A DNA stretch of 64,000 nt from Fictibacillus phosphorivorans (GTDB lineage Bacteria; Bacillota; Bacilli; Bacillales; Fictibacillaceae). The notes beneath the pieces are model-generated. The model ran no database searches and was not told the DNA's origin. It saw nothing but the letters and a program-made list of their open reading frames with translations. Made by a program: the position numbers and the translations under genes. Where the stretch lies: NCBI RefSeq assembly GCF_001619875.1, contig NZ_LRFC01000023.1, positions 372,001-436,000 of the forward strand. The letters run 5' to 3'. Shown here in pieces: positions 19,079 to 28,338 of the stretch. Position 1 is the first letter of the stretch. Each line of letters opens with the position of its first letter.

Positions 19079-20020
19079 ATGAAAAATATGATTCTTACAT
19101 TAGCTGTTGCTGTTTCAATAGGTTCTGTTACGACTGTGTTTGCAAATCCAGAAAGTCTTCAACAAGACGAAAATAAATTTACAGAAAGTTTCAAGCAATT
19201 GTCACGTGATACAGCTTGGGAGCAGAAAGAAAAAGTTGATTTGCAGTTTAACACTTATCATCCACAAGGAATGACAAAGATAGGGGACTTATTTTACATG
19301 TCTTCTGTTGAAATCATTGAAAAACCAGTAAAATACGATGAGCCTCGTGAAGGTTACGACCGCTCAACAGGAAGAGGAATTGGCCATCTGTTCGTTTTCA
19401 ATCAACAAGGTGAGCTCTTAAAAGATATTAAACTTGGTGAAGGGGATATGTACCATCCTGGAGGTATTGCATTTGATGGTGAATCAATTTGGGTATCGGT
19501 CGCTGAGTACCGACCAAACAGTGAATCCATTATTTACAAAGTAGATCCGAATACTATGAAACCCCAAGAAATGTTCAGAACCAAGGATCATATCGGTGGA
19601 ATCTTGCGTGACGGTGAAAATGGAAACTTAAAAGCTGTAAGCTGGGGTTCAAGAAGATTTTATGAGTTTAATCAAAAAGGGAAGGTTGTAAGCAAAGTTA
19701 ACAATCCTAGTCACTTTATTGATTACCAAGACTGCGAGAGTGCTGGTAAAGAGAATATGATTTGCAGCGGCATTACAGAATTGCCTCAGCAAGGAAGTAG
19801 TACAGGTAAATATGAACTAGGCGGACTGGCTTTATTAGATATGAAAACACTGGAAATTGAACATGAACTGCCAATCTCTCTGGTTTCAAGTGAGGAACAT
19901 AATGTTACACGTAACCCCGTTTATCTTGAAAATAAGAATGAAGCAATAAAGTTATATGCTGTGCCCGATGATGACAAATCCTCTATGCTCGTTTATCAAA
20001 CAAAATTGAATAAAAAATAA
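19079..20020 (+). CDS. Secreted protein, probable beta-propeller fold (DUF6454-like)
   Basis: A 313-residue product with an N-terminal signal peptide (cleavage probably after VFA, about residue 23), then repeated short beta-type segments such as HPQGMTKIGDLFYMSS, YHPGGIAFDGESIWVSVAEY and GGILRDGENG, as in propeller proteins. Catalytic function is not evident. I prefer ATG 19079 to the adjacent ATG 19076 because its distance from GGAGG (19067-19071) is 7 rather than 4 bases. It follows the broken glycosidase gene by 34 bases and may be cotranscribed. Confidence 0.72.
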   Translation: MKNMILTLAVAVSIGSVTTVFANPESLQQDENKFTESFKQLSRDTAWEQKEKVDLQFNTYHPQGMTKIGDLFYMSSVEIIEKPVKYDEPREGYDRSTGRGIGHLFVFNQQGELLKDIKLGEGDMYHPGGIAFDGESIWVSVAEYRPNSESIIYKVDPNTMKPQEMFRTKDHIGGILRDGENGNLKAVSWGSRRFYEFNQKGKVVSKVNNPSHFIDYQDCESAGKENMICSGITELPQQGSSTGKYELGGLALLDMKTLEIEHELPISLVSSEEHNVTRNPVYLENKNEAIKLYAVPDDDKSSMLVYQTKLNKK

Positions 20021-20037
20021 ATGAAATCGATTGTATG

Positions 20038-20068
20038 AAAACACTTTGATGCTCTCAAAGTGTTTTTT
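20038..20068 (+). terminator. Intrinsic terminator
   Basis: AAAACACTTTGA pairs perfectly with TCAAAGTGTTTT, followed by T residues. Confidence 0.92.
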
Positions 20069-20105
20069 ATAATAAATAAAATAACAAAAAAATAAGTGAT
20101 ACCCA

Positions 20106-20136
20106 TTGACCTTCACGTTGCGTAAAGGTGTAAAGT
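20106..20136 (+). promoter_or_regulatory. MerR-type promoter with operator
   Basis: TTGACC (20106-20111) and TAAAGT (20131-20136) are separated by 19 bases, the long spacer typical of MerR-activated promoters. Across the spacer lies an inverted repeat, ACCTTCACG / CGTAAAGGT (8 of 9 pairs) around TTG. It directly precedes the merR gene, so the regulator probably controls itself. Confidence 0.85.
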
Positions 20137-20159
20137 GAGAATTATCAGGAGGTGATCAC

Positions 20160-20924
20160 ATGGAATACACCATTCAAAAGCTTAGTTTACTAGCGGGAGT
20201 CAGCACCAGAACTTTACGATATTATGATGAGATTGCAATTCTTAAGCCGGCAAGAATCAACTCATCAGGTTACCGAATATATGGTAAGACTGAAGTGAAT
20301 AGACTGCAGCAAATTTTATTTTACAAAGAGCTCGGACTTCCATTAGATCAAATAAAAGAAATCATTACATCACCAACATTCAATGCAGCTGCTGCACTAC
20401 ATGAACACCGTGAAAAACTCCTGAGCAAACGACAGCAATTAGACCGTCTAATCGCGAATGTGGATCAGACGATTGCAGTTAACGAAGGGAGAATTACGAT
20501 GACAGATAAAGAGAAATTTGAAGGGTTTAAAAAGCAAATGGTTGAAGAGAACGAACAAAAATATGGTAAAGAGATACGTGAAAAATACGGAAATAATGCG
20601 GTTGATCAATCAAACGAAAAAGTGTTAAATATGAATCAGAGTGAGCACGATGAAGCAGCAAAGCTTGCAGAGGAAATTAACACAACTCTTGCTGAAGCCT
20701 TTAAAACAAGTGACCCTGCAGGAGATTTGGCTCAAAAAGCAGCTGATCTTCATAAAAAATGGCTGATGCTGTATTGGAACAATTATAGTAAAGAAGCCCA
20801 CGCAGGCCTTGCACAGATGTATGTGGATGACAAACGGTTTACAGCGTATTATGATAAAGAACAGCCAGGAACTGCTGAATTCCTAAGAGATGCTATTCAC
20901 ATTTATACAGGTATGAAGATTTAA
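20160..20924 (+). CDS. MerR-family regulator with TipAS effector domain
   Basis: A 254-residue transcription regulator. Residues 1-70 form the MerR winged helix (YTIQKLSLLAGVSTRTLRYYDE, with the Y-x-R-Y-x-x wing), residues about 75-110 the dimerisation coiled coil, and residues about 120-254 a TipAS-type antibiotic-recognition domain (KAADLHKKWLMLYW, AQMYVDDKRFTAYYD). Relatives such as TipA and Mta bind drugs or peptides and activate transcription. AGGAGGTGATCAC precedes the ATG. No drug pump lies beside it; the only visible target is its own promoter. Confidence 0.92.
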   Translation: MEYTIQKLSLLAGVSTRTLRYYDEIAILKPARINSSGYRIYGKTEVNRLQQILFYKELGLPLDQIKEIITSPTFNAAAALHEHREKLLSKRQQLDRLIANVDQTIAVNEGRITMTDKEKFEGFKKQMVEENEQKYGKEIREKYGNNAVDQSNEKVLNMNQSEHDEAAKLAEEINTTLAEAFKTSDPAGDLAQKAADLHKKWLMLYWNNYSKEAHAGLAQMYVDDKRFTAYYDKEQPGTAEFLRDAIHIYTGMKI

Positions 20925-20943
20925 GAAGTTAGCACGATCTATT

Positions 20944-20983
20944 AAAAGGGAGGTAACCAATCAAGGTTGTCTCCTTTTGTTTT
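20944..20983 (+). terminator. Intrinsic terminator after the MerR gene
   Basis: AAAAGGGAGGTAACC pairs with GGTTGTCTCCTTTT with one bulge and two G-T pairs, then TGTTTT. Confidence 0.8.
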
Positions 20984-21040
20984 ATTCATCACCCATGTTA
21001 GTTTAAACTAAGAGCAGAGAGTAAGAAGGGATGACATAAT

Positions 21041-22210
21041 ATGACTGAAAAAATATATTATTCTTCACCATATACAGCCGAATGGAAAACAACTATCGTA
21101 GAAGCATTTGAAAAAGACGGGAAGTTTTTTGTTGTTTTAGAGGGGACCTCGTTTTATCCTACAGGTGGCGGCCAGCCAAATGATACTGGGACCATCAATG
21201 GAATCAATGTCTTAGATGTATTTATTGAAAATGATGAAGTGATTCACCAATTGGAAAGGTTGCCTGGAACTTCCTCGGTAAACTGTGAATTAGATTGGGA
21301 CAGAAGGTTCGACCACATGCAGCACCATACTGGACAACATCTATTATCTGCTGTTTGTTATTCCTTATATGACGCACGCACAATCAGTTTTCATCTAGGA
21401 ACAGATTATGCAACGATTGATATTGAGATGGATACACTGAATCAAAATCAAAGGGATAGAATCGAACAAGCAGTTAACGATCAAATTTATAAAAATCGAA
21501 TGGTACATACTTACTTTGTTACGCAAGAGGAGCTTCAACAATTATCATTATTGAAATTGCCTAAAGTTACAGAGAACATACGAATCGTTGAAATAGATGG
21601 AATCGAATATAATGCCTGCGGAGGGACACATGTTGCTTCAACAGCTGAGATCGGAATTATTAAACTCTTGAAAGCAGAGAAACAAAAAGGTGCGGTAAGA
21701 TTGTATTTCAAGTGCGGTCAACGTGCGCTACTTGACTATAATGAGAGTTTGAAGATTCTTGGAAATATATCTGCAAAATTTAACACAAGCCGGATTGAAG
21801 TTTTAAACCGACTTGAAAGATGGGAAGCTGATCAGATAGAAATGGAAGCAGAAATGAAGCGTCTAAAAGACGAAAACAACAGTTATTTAGCCAAAGAACT
21901 TGTTACACATGCCAAAAACAATAATCTTACATATGTATTTGAAGGAAAATCGTTTGAGGATACAAAAGAGCTTGCGATTAAAATGGCGAATGAAAATGAT
22001 TTACTTCTTTTATTTGCTGCAATTCCTGAGAACCGCATTATTCTTATGCATAATGGAACAAAAGAAATTTCATGCGGCACGTTTTTTAAAGAAAACCTTA
22101 AGACCTTTAATGGTAAAGGCGGAGGAAGTGATAAATCGGCACAAGCTGGTTTTTCTACGACAGAAGATATGAAGCGTTTTATGGAGTTCACTAGAGCAAA
22201 CCTATACTAA
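21041..22210 (+). CDS. Alanyl-tRNA editing protein, AlaX-L type
   Basis: A free-standing editing protein that hydrolyses mischarged Ser- or Gly-tRNA(Ala). The 389 residues show the N-terminal threonyl/alanyl second-additional-domain fold with zinc motifs HHTGQH (near residue 95) and CGGTH (near residue 190), the family start YPTGGGQPND, a coiled-coil linker (about 245-285) and a DHHA1-like C-terminal domain ending with GKGGGSDKSAQAG. The AlaRS aminoacylation domain is missing, as expected. It appears to be a single-gene unit. Confidence 0.93.
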   Translation: MTEKIYYSSPYTAEWKTTIVEAFEKDGKFFVVLEGTSFYPTGGGQPNDTGTINGINVLDVFIENDEVIHQLERLPGTSSVNCELDWDRRFDHMQHHTGQHLLSAVCYSLYDARTISFHLGTDYATIDIEMDTLNQNQRDRIEQAVNDQIYKNRMVHTYFVTQEELQQLSLLKLPKVTENIRIVEIDGIEYNACGGTHVASTAEIGIIKLLKAEKQKGAVRLYFKCGQRALLDYNESLKILGNISAKFNTSRIEVLNRLERWEADQIEMEAEMKRLKDENNSYLAKELVTHAKNNNLTYVFEGKSFEDTKELAIKMANENDLLLLFAAIPENRIILMHNGTKEISCGTFFKENLKTFNGKGGGSDKSAQAGFSTTEDMKRFMEFTRANLY

Positions 22211-22216
22211 AAAGTT

Positions 22217-22256
22217 AAAGAGGAGCGAGGCAATAATTGCCATACTCCTCTTTTTC
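22217..22256. terminator. Bidirectional terminator between AlaX and permease genes
   Basis: AAAGAGGAG pairs with CTCCTCTTT and an inner GGCAA pairs with TTGCC; T-run on the plus side and an A-rich left flank. Confidence 0.85.
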
Positions 22257-23657
22257 TCATATCAAGAAAATCGCTACTATTGTTGTTACAACTAAACCAA
22301 TGGTTACTGGCTTTAAGTTTCTTCTAGCCAGTTCAAATGGATCGACTCCACAGATTGCTGCTGCTGGAATCAATGCCCAAGGCACCAATGTTCCTCCGCC
22401 AACCCAAATGGCTGCGATCTGACCTAATGCTGTCAGAGTAGCGGCACCTGCTCCAATTGCCGTTCCAAATATGTTTGCAACCGATCCTGCTAAAGAAATC
22501 CCTGAAAAACCAGAACCATCAAGACCTGTAATGGCCCCTACAGCTGTTAATGTGATGGCACCGATCTCTTTGCTTAAAGGAACAACAGATGCAAGAGCAA
22601 CACCTAGATCATTCACAATACCATGAGATGTCTTTGGCAGAAACTCACCAATAATTTTACCAAAACCTGAGTCACCGAGATAGAAGAATGCTGCGATTGG
22701 GATAACAGGACCGAAAACCTTAAATCCAAACAGAAAACCATCAATCAAATAAGATGTTGTTTTTTCTAACCCCTTATTTTTATGACTCACCATCGTAATT
22801 AAAAGAAGGATAAAGACTGAGGTACCGCCGATCAGTGCTGTCGCATCTCCGCCTTGCAAATTAAGGATTGACATTGCTGCGACATCAAGTGCAAACATTA
22901 AAGGAATAAATAGAGCAAAGAACCGCTTCTGTCCTTGTGACAACAGACTTAGTTCTTGATCAGTTGTTTCCTGTACAGGTTCGGCTGTGACCCCAGTACT
23001 GCTAGTTAATTTTCCTGACTTTAAATCTCTTTTTAAAAAGTAAAACGCCGCTATTGTAGTAACTAATCCCATCACAAAAACGAGCGGAACACTTGCACGA
23101 ATCACATCGCTTACAGGAAGTCCGGCAGCGTCAGCCGTTAATTTTGGAGCAGCTTGAATGATAAAATCTCCCGAAAGAGCTATACCGTGACCAAACAAGT
23201 TCATGGCCATGGCTACTCCTAGGGCAGGCAGGCCAACACGAATAGCTACTGGCAAAAGAACTGCACCCATCAGCGCTACTGCAGGTGATGGCCAGAAAAA
23301 CCACGAAATAATCATCATTAGGATACCTATCGTCCAATAAGCAAGCGCCGGAGTCCTAATTAGTTTTGAAAACGGCGAGATCATCACATCATTAATCCCT
23401 GTCGTGGTCAATGTTCTGCTCATAGCTACAATGATAGAGATAACAAGGATCGTTGGAAGAAGCTCTGTAATCGCATATATAAAACTATTAAATATACTGC
23501 TGACTGACCCACTCAATGAACCTGTTGCTGTGATGGCAATTAAAAAGATTCCGGTAATACAAATTAAAGTAGTATCACGCCTCTTAACCATGAACCCGAT
23601 AATTAAACCGATAAACACAACATAAATCCAATGCAGCGCTGTTAGTTCAACGCCCAT
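22257..23657 (-). CDS. Predicted multi-pass permease, ion-transporter (IT) superfamily-like
   Basis: A 466-residue membrane protein with about twelve hydrophobic segments and small-residue-rich re-entrant stretches (FWPSPAVALMGAVLLP; GAGAATLTALGQIAAIWVGG) resembling dicarboxylate/gluconate-type carriers. A charged cytoplasmic loop sits near residues 225-255. I cannot name the substrate. GGGGAGG precedes the ATG at good spacing. It stands alone on the minus strand between two terminator regions. Confidence 0.7.
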   Translation of the reverse strand: MGVELTALHWIYVVFIGLIIGFMVKRRDTTLICITGIFLIAITATGSLSGSVSSIFNSFIYAITELLPTILVISIIVAMSRTLTTTGINDVMISPFSKLIRTPALAYWTIGILMMIISWFFWPSPAVALMGAVLLPVAIRVGLPALGVAMAMNLFGHGIALSGDFIIQAAPKLTADAAGLPVSDVIRASVPLVFVMGLVTTIAAFYFLKRDLKSGKLTSSTGVTAEPVQETTDQELSLLSQGQKRFFALFIPLMFALDVAAMSILNLQGGDATALIGGTSVFILLLITMVSHKNKGLEKTTSYLIDGFLFGFKVFGPVIPIAAFFYLGDSGFGKIIGEFLPKTSHGIVNDLGVALASVVPLSKEIGAITLTAVGAITGLDGSGFSGISLAGSVANIFGTAIGAGAATLTALGQIAAIWVGGGTLVPWALIPAAAICGVDPFELARRNLKPVTIGLVVTTIVAIFLI

Positions 23658-23743
23658 CTGTATTCCTCCCCTGTGAAATGGGTGTTTAGCCCTTTCGTAA
23701 TGTAATACAGAATATGATGGGGAGGAAAAGGGGTGAGGAACTT

Positions 23744-24763
23744 TTACTGCTTTATGCTCCGTTTTATATTTTGTAGAAAATCATAAAAGAAGTATGAAAC
23801 TGTAAAGATAAAAAGGGTATAAAACAAATTCCAGAAGAAGTTCTCAGACAATCCTTCCAGATTTAATACTTTGATAAATTTATTAAACACATCTAAGAAA
23901 AACACATGAATGATATATATTCCCAGTGCATTTGCCCCTACTTTTGTTAGATATAATCCTTTTCCTAACGATTTATAATGCAGAGCAAATAAAAATAGAA
24001 AGGCTGTTAAAAGGATCGTTGAGAAAAAGTACTCACCATGGCTTCCTGACAACACTTTATCTAATATATATCCTTCCATTGCTTGAACAGCAATACCGAT
24101 TAGAGCTAGACCTAGAAATGTCCTTCCATTTAATTTTTTTAACCCGCTGAAGCGATTATTTAGTGCAAACATAACGCCAAGCGTTGTATAAAACAAACCA
24201 AAGAACATGGCATCACGTGTACTGTTGATAGGAAATTTGATAAACATTGTGTAGGCCTGACCTAAAAGGCCAAGTAAGTTTAAACCAAGGCTGAACCAAA
24301 AGAGCAACTTCATTTGTTTAAATCGTAAAAAGAGAAAAAGGATGATTGTAGACCAGATTAATGCTGTTAAAAACCAAAGCTGATATCCGCTCGTTCCTTT
24401 TCCGTAATAAAAGAGATTTAACAGCGTAAAATGTTCAAAGTATTTTATTAATTTTTCTTTTACAGCGACTCCATTCAAAAGGACAAGCAGAACATCATAA
24501 CACGTGTAAAAAAGGAGCCAAACGAAATAAAGTTTAATCAGTTTTATGACATAGCTCTTGAAATAGTGGAAAGGAGCTTCTTCACTCTTCATCTTTTGTG
24601 CAAAAAAGTATCCAGATGCTGAAAAGAAGAAGGGTACAGCAAACCTAGCAGCATTATCAATAATAAAATAACCTGTAAACCCATTTAGTGGAAAAACATG
24701 TATCAAAACTACAGCAAATATCGCAAAAAATTTTATAAAATCTATGGAATAAATGCGCTCCAT
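23744..24763 (-). CDS. Acyltransferase-3 family membrane protein
   Basis: A 339-residue protein with about ten membrane segments and the acyltransferase-3 N-terminus: RIYSIDFIKFFAIFAVVLIH, whose Asp-x-x-Arg/Lys and His are the family's conserved polar residues, followed by RFAVPFFFSASGYFF. Such proteins acylate extracellular polysaccharide, peptidoglycan or lipid-linked sugars. The acceptor is unknown. The start ATG 24763 has AAGGTGG 7 bases upstream. It is divergent from the large membrane-protein gene. Confidence 0.85.
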   Translation of the reverse strand: MERIYSIDFIKFFAIFAVVLIHVFPLNGFTGYFIIDNAARFAVPFFFSASGYFFAQKMKSEEAPFHYFKSYVIKLIKLYFVWLLFYTCYDVLLVLLNGVAVKEKLIKYFEHFTLLNLFYYGKGTSGYQLWFLTALIWSTIILFLFLRFKQMKLLFWFSLGLNLLGLLGQAYTMFIKFPINSTRDAMFFGLFYTTLGVMFALNNRFSGLKKLNGRTFLGLALIGIAVQAMEGYILDKVLSGSHGEYFFSTILLTAFLFLFALHYKSLGKGLYLTKVGANALGIYIIHVFFLDVFNKFIKVLNLEGLSENFFWNLFYTLFIFTVSYFFYDFLQNIKRSIKQ

Positions 24764-24842
24764 CTCTGGGCCACCTTAAAAAAAGTATATTTCTAACAGT
24801 ATGAACATATCTTTGTCAATTCATAAACTTCAACTGTGTGGA

Positions 24843-24871
24843 GTGACACCAAACTGGAATTAATGTAAAAT
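24843..24871 (+). promoter_or_regulatory. Probable SigA promoter of the 24974 gene
   Basis: GTGACA (24843-24848) and an extended -10 TG-TAAAAT (24866-24871) with a 17-base spacer. It would start a transcript near 24878, about 17 bases before the hairpin at 24895. Confidence 0.5.
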
Positions 24872-24894
24872 TATTACTGTTATATTGTGTCAAC

Positions 24895-24930
24895 GAAAAG
24901 AGGTAACAGGATGTTATCTCTTTTCTTTTT
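24895..24930 (+). terminator. Strong terminator hairpin in a 5' leader
   Basis: GAAAAGAGGTAACA (24895-24908) pairs over 14 bp with TGTTATCTCTTTTC (24912-24925; one G-T pair), loop GGA, then TTTTT. No plus-strand gene lies upstream, so it sits between a promoter and the large membrane-protein gene and could attenuate it. Confidence 0.85.
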
Positions 24931-24973
24931 AATACATACATTCCATAAAAGGGGTAGTCTAGGGGGTTTAACT

Positions 24974-27900
24974 TTGAACCAAACCAGATTTATAAAAGAT
25001 CTAAACGAGTTAAAAGACGGAGGTTATATAAAAAAGAAAGATTATTTAAACATTCTTGATGGCTATTACAGATACAGGGATGATCTTCAGAAAAAGGAAA
25101 TACAAGAAGAAACCATGTTAATAAGAGAAGCATTAAATGCAGTACCAATATCTGAACCAAAACCTGAGCGTGAACCTAAACTTGCAAAACCTATAACAGC
25201 ACCAAAAACGAAAATCGAAATCACACCTGAACAAAGAAGGGAGAAAAATATTACAACACTCATGACAGCTGGCGTAATCCTTCTTTTACTTGGAGGATTA
25301 ACACTTGCCACTAGCAATTGGGATGTGTTTAGTTCATTAACTAAAACGATGCTTGTAGGCGGTATCGCTATTTTATTTGGAGGCTTAGGGGTTCTTTCTG
25401 AGAAAGTACTGCAAATAAGAAAAACAGCTTTTACATTTTTTGTTTTGTTTGCATTATTCATTCCCATTACTGTTCTTTCAGCAGGTTATTTTCAATTATT
25501 TGGTGAATGGCTAAGTTTTTACGGTGAGGGAAGATATGTTTTAGGAGTTCTATCAACGGCGGTCTGCATTCCTATTTATTTTTGGTTCGGTACCTACTTT
25601 CAGTCAAAACTATTTATCTGGCTGACTTTTATTGCAAGTGCAATCGGTTATGCGTATTTCATATTGTCATTTGGTCTGACAAAGGAAGCTTTTTACTTTA
25701 TCTATGCATTAGGGAATGCAGGGTTTATTGCTTTATATCACATAAGAAAAGAGAAAAACCAAAATATATTTTTAAAGACATTGCCTGTGTTTATACAGGT
25801 GAATCTTATTCTTTCAACTGTTCTCATTCTTATAATCTTTGAAAACCAACTTTACCAAAGTTTCAACATTATTTTAACTGCTGTTCTGTATTTAGCGATG
25901 CGAATGGTTAATCAAAGAAAAGAATATGAGCTATTGTTTATTGGATTTATTACGTATGGGTTATATCAACTGATACAGAGTTCTATTTTGATAGAATATC
26001 GTTTACTCCTAATCGTAATGGTCCCGCTAGTTCTGTTACTCGTTGGTAAATTCTCAGATCACAAGTTAAAAACGTATTATCAACTAGCAAACGGTTCCAT
26101 ATCCATACTTGCATTCTTATATATCACCTTTGAGGGAGTCTTATTATCTGTGGGAGAAGGTAGTGTATGGCTTCTATTGGGCTATTTTGTTCTAGCTGGC
26201 AACTTTATCTATTTATGCTACAACTCAACATTTTTGTTTTTTAACTATTTAGCTCCTTTTTACCTTCTATGTGCATTTATGGAGGTATATCATTTGATAG
26301 GTAGTGGGTATGAAGATTATTGGAGCATGGCTATTGGAATCTCCGCAGCACTCTCCTATACAATAGGTCAGTTTTTAACGCCTTTGAAAAGATCTAGCCT
26401 TTTTGTAGGTGGTGGAGGACTACTAATAAGCTTTCTATTAACCTCAATAACTGATAATTTTGGGCAAGCAAGTGTTGTTTCAATTATACTATCCTTGATC
26501 TCTGTACGTCATTTCTTAAACAGCACTGGATATGAAAAAAGAATCTCAGCCTGGCTTGTTCCTGCATTTGTATTTTTTTCGATTTTCTTTTTAGGAATGA
26601 AGCTTTTATCGGAACCTAAATTATCACTCTCACTGACAATTGGAAGTATGGTATTATTAGGGGTCTATATTTGGCAAAAAAAGCAAAAACAACTTTCTGA
26701 TGCATTTATTGCAACAGTTGCTTTTACGTCAATATTAAATTTTACGACTGCATCTCTTGCAGGGGATTTTACGTGGGTTAAACTGTTATCATCATTACTC
26801 CTTATGGTCGTATTATGGTTTGCCACCCAGCACTTTACTTTCATATGGGGATATGCAGGCATTCAAATTGGATTGTTCTTTGCATTGAATTATACGGCAG
26901 CTCTCTTTGGTCTTGATTTAGCAAATGAAACTAGCATTTACGTTTATATCGTAATTGCCTACATTTTGTATGTGAGTGAGGAAGTATTTCAGCGAATAGA
27001 TCACAGAAGTGAATATCCAATAAAAGCAGTGTCACATCTAGTTATCTTATTAACGTTTCTGTATGGGTTAACAATCACTTCAGCACCTCTTTCATATGTT
27101 CTTATTGGTTTTCTATATGGTATTCAAATGTACCGTGCTCAAAAAGAATATGAAATAAGATTTAGTTTTTACGCAGGCTTAACACTTCTAGCTATCGCTT
27201 TTCACTATGCTATTAAAGAAATGCTATCTAACGAAGGACCAGTGATTTACAGCACTCTTCTAGTCGGTCTTTACTTCTTGCTCACTAGAGAATGGAAGCG
27301 GCGTTTGCAGTTCTATATTGTTCCTTTTTCACTGTTTTTCCTTGGAGAGTATATAACAAGCCGTGGTTTGAGTAATTTAGATCTACTATTGCATACTGCA
27401 ACAGCAATAGGTTTTATACTTTTTTATCAGTCATTAAAAAGCTACTGGAGTTACGCTTCTGTTATTGTACTGGGGTACTTGATGATTGATCTGGATCAAT
27501 GGTTAATGTTTAACAGAATCCCTCATGAACTTTATTCACTGATTTGGTTTACGGCAGGATTAATCATTACAATCTCAGGCAAGTATTATTTTAAACAGTT
27601 ATATTTCAAGACTCCATTTGTTCAACTTGACTTTTTTGCAATATACGGGATTATTTATGTATTAACAGGACTGAGCCGTTCTGAAGACCTTCTTACAACG
27701 CTTGGCCATGTCATACTTGCTGTACTTTTCTATTTTCAGTCCAGACGATTAAGAGATTCATTGCTTGGTAAAAGAATACTTCAAACGTTTTCAAGTTTCT
27801 TTGTACTTTTCGCTTATTATTCGTTTATCAACCAGTTTGATATACCGGCTATTATTCAAACGGAGCTTAACGTATTGCCTTGGATTTCTTTAAGTTATGT

Positions 27901-28309
27901 GATTACAAGAAAAACATGGAATGTCCATGAGAAGTACGCTCATTTGATTCAATACATGATATTGGGTATAGTCGGGATTTCTTTGATGATTGATGCCATT
28001 CAAAGCTATCAAGTTATGGACGCTATCATCCTCGGTACCTTATCGTTTATAAGTATTATTTATGGATTCACCTCTAAACAGAAGAGCTATTTCTTTACAG
28101 GTTTGATCATTCTTTTATTAAATGTTTTGATTCAAACTCGACCATATTGGGACAATATGCCTTGGTGGGTGTACTTGTTATTAACTGGGATCTTGCTAAT
28201 CGGGTTTGCCAGTTATAATGAATTTAAGAAACAAAAAGGTATAAACTCTCCCTCATTAAAAGAGAGCATCTTAAGTAAATGGAGACATTGGTTTGGTGAG
28301 TGGAAGTAG
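24974..28309 (+). CDS. Giant polytopic membrane protein (SCO7613 C-terminal-domain type)
   Basis: About 1,111 residues: a short soluble N-terminus (about 1-100, with a DUF2157-like start NQTRFIKDLNELKDGGYI and a proline/lysine linker) followed by some 30 hydrophobic segments to the end. Function is unknown. I place the start at TTG 24974 because TAGGGGGTT lies 7 bases upstream. A longer frame opens at GTG 24887, but it lacks a ribosome site and its first codons are the arms of the terminator hairpin at 24895-24930. The MFS gene follows after 29 bases. Confidence 0.75.
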   Translation: MNQTRFIKDLNELKDGGYIKKKDYLNILDGYYRYRDDLQKKEIQEETMLIREALNAVPISEPKPEREPKLAKPITAPKTKIEITPEQRREKNITTLMTAGVILLLLGGLTLATSNWDVFSSLTKTMLVGGIAILFGGLGVLSEKVLQIRKTAFTFFVLFALFIPITVLSAGYFQLFGEWLSFYGEGRYVLGVLSTAVCIPIYFWFGTYFQSKLFIWLTFIASAIGYAYFILSFGLTKEAFYFIYALGNAGFIALYHIRKEKNQNIFLKTLPVFIQVNLILSTVLILIIFENQLYQSFNIILTAVLYLAMRMVNQRKEYELLFIGFITYGLYQLIQSSILIEYRLLLIVMVPLVLLLVGKFSDHKLKTYYQLANGSISILAFLYITFEGVLLSVGEGSVWLLLGYFVLAGNFIYLCYNSTFLFFNYLAPFYLLCAFMEVYHLIGSGYEDYWSMAIGISAALSYTIGQFLTPLKRSSLFVGGGGLLISFLLTSITDNFGQASVVSIILSLISVRHFLNSTGYEKRISAWLVPAFVFFSIFFLGMKLLSEPKLSLSLTIGSMVLLGVYIWQKKQKQLSDAFIATVAFTSILNFTTASLAGDFTWVKLLSSLLLMVVLWFATQHFTFIWGYAGIQIGLFFALNYTAALFGLDLANETSIYVYIVIAYILYVSEEVFQRIDHRSEYPIKAVSHLVILLTFLYGLTITSAPLSYVLIGFLYGIQMYRAQKEYEIRFSFYAGLTLLAIAFHYAIKEMLSNEGPVIYSTLLVGLYFLLTREWKRRLQFYIVPFSLFFLGEYITSRGLSNLDLLLHTATAIGFILFYQSLKSYWSYASVIVLGYLMIDLDQWLMFNRIPHELYSLIWFTAGLIITISGKYYFKQLYFKTPFVQLDFFAIYGIIYVLTGLSRSEDLLTTLGHVILAVLFYFQSRRLRDSLLGKRILQTFSSFFVLFAYYSFINQFDIPAIIQTELNVLPWISLSYVITRKTWNVHEKYAHLIQYMILGIVGISLMIDAIQSYQVMDAIILGTLSFISIIYGFTSKQKSYFFTGLIILLLNVLIQTRPYWDNMPWWVYLLLTGILLIGFASYNEFKKQKGINSPSLKESILSKWRHWFGEWK

Positions 28310-28338
28310 CCGCTCATTAATAAGGAGGATTTTTTTCA

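Noticed and set aside
24887-24973. Upstream N-terminal extension of the giant membrane protein from GTG 24887
   Set aside because: No ribosome site, and the codons are the arms of a terminator hairpin; TTG 24974 has a proper site.
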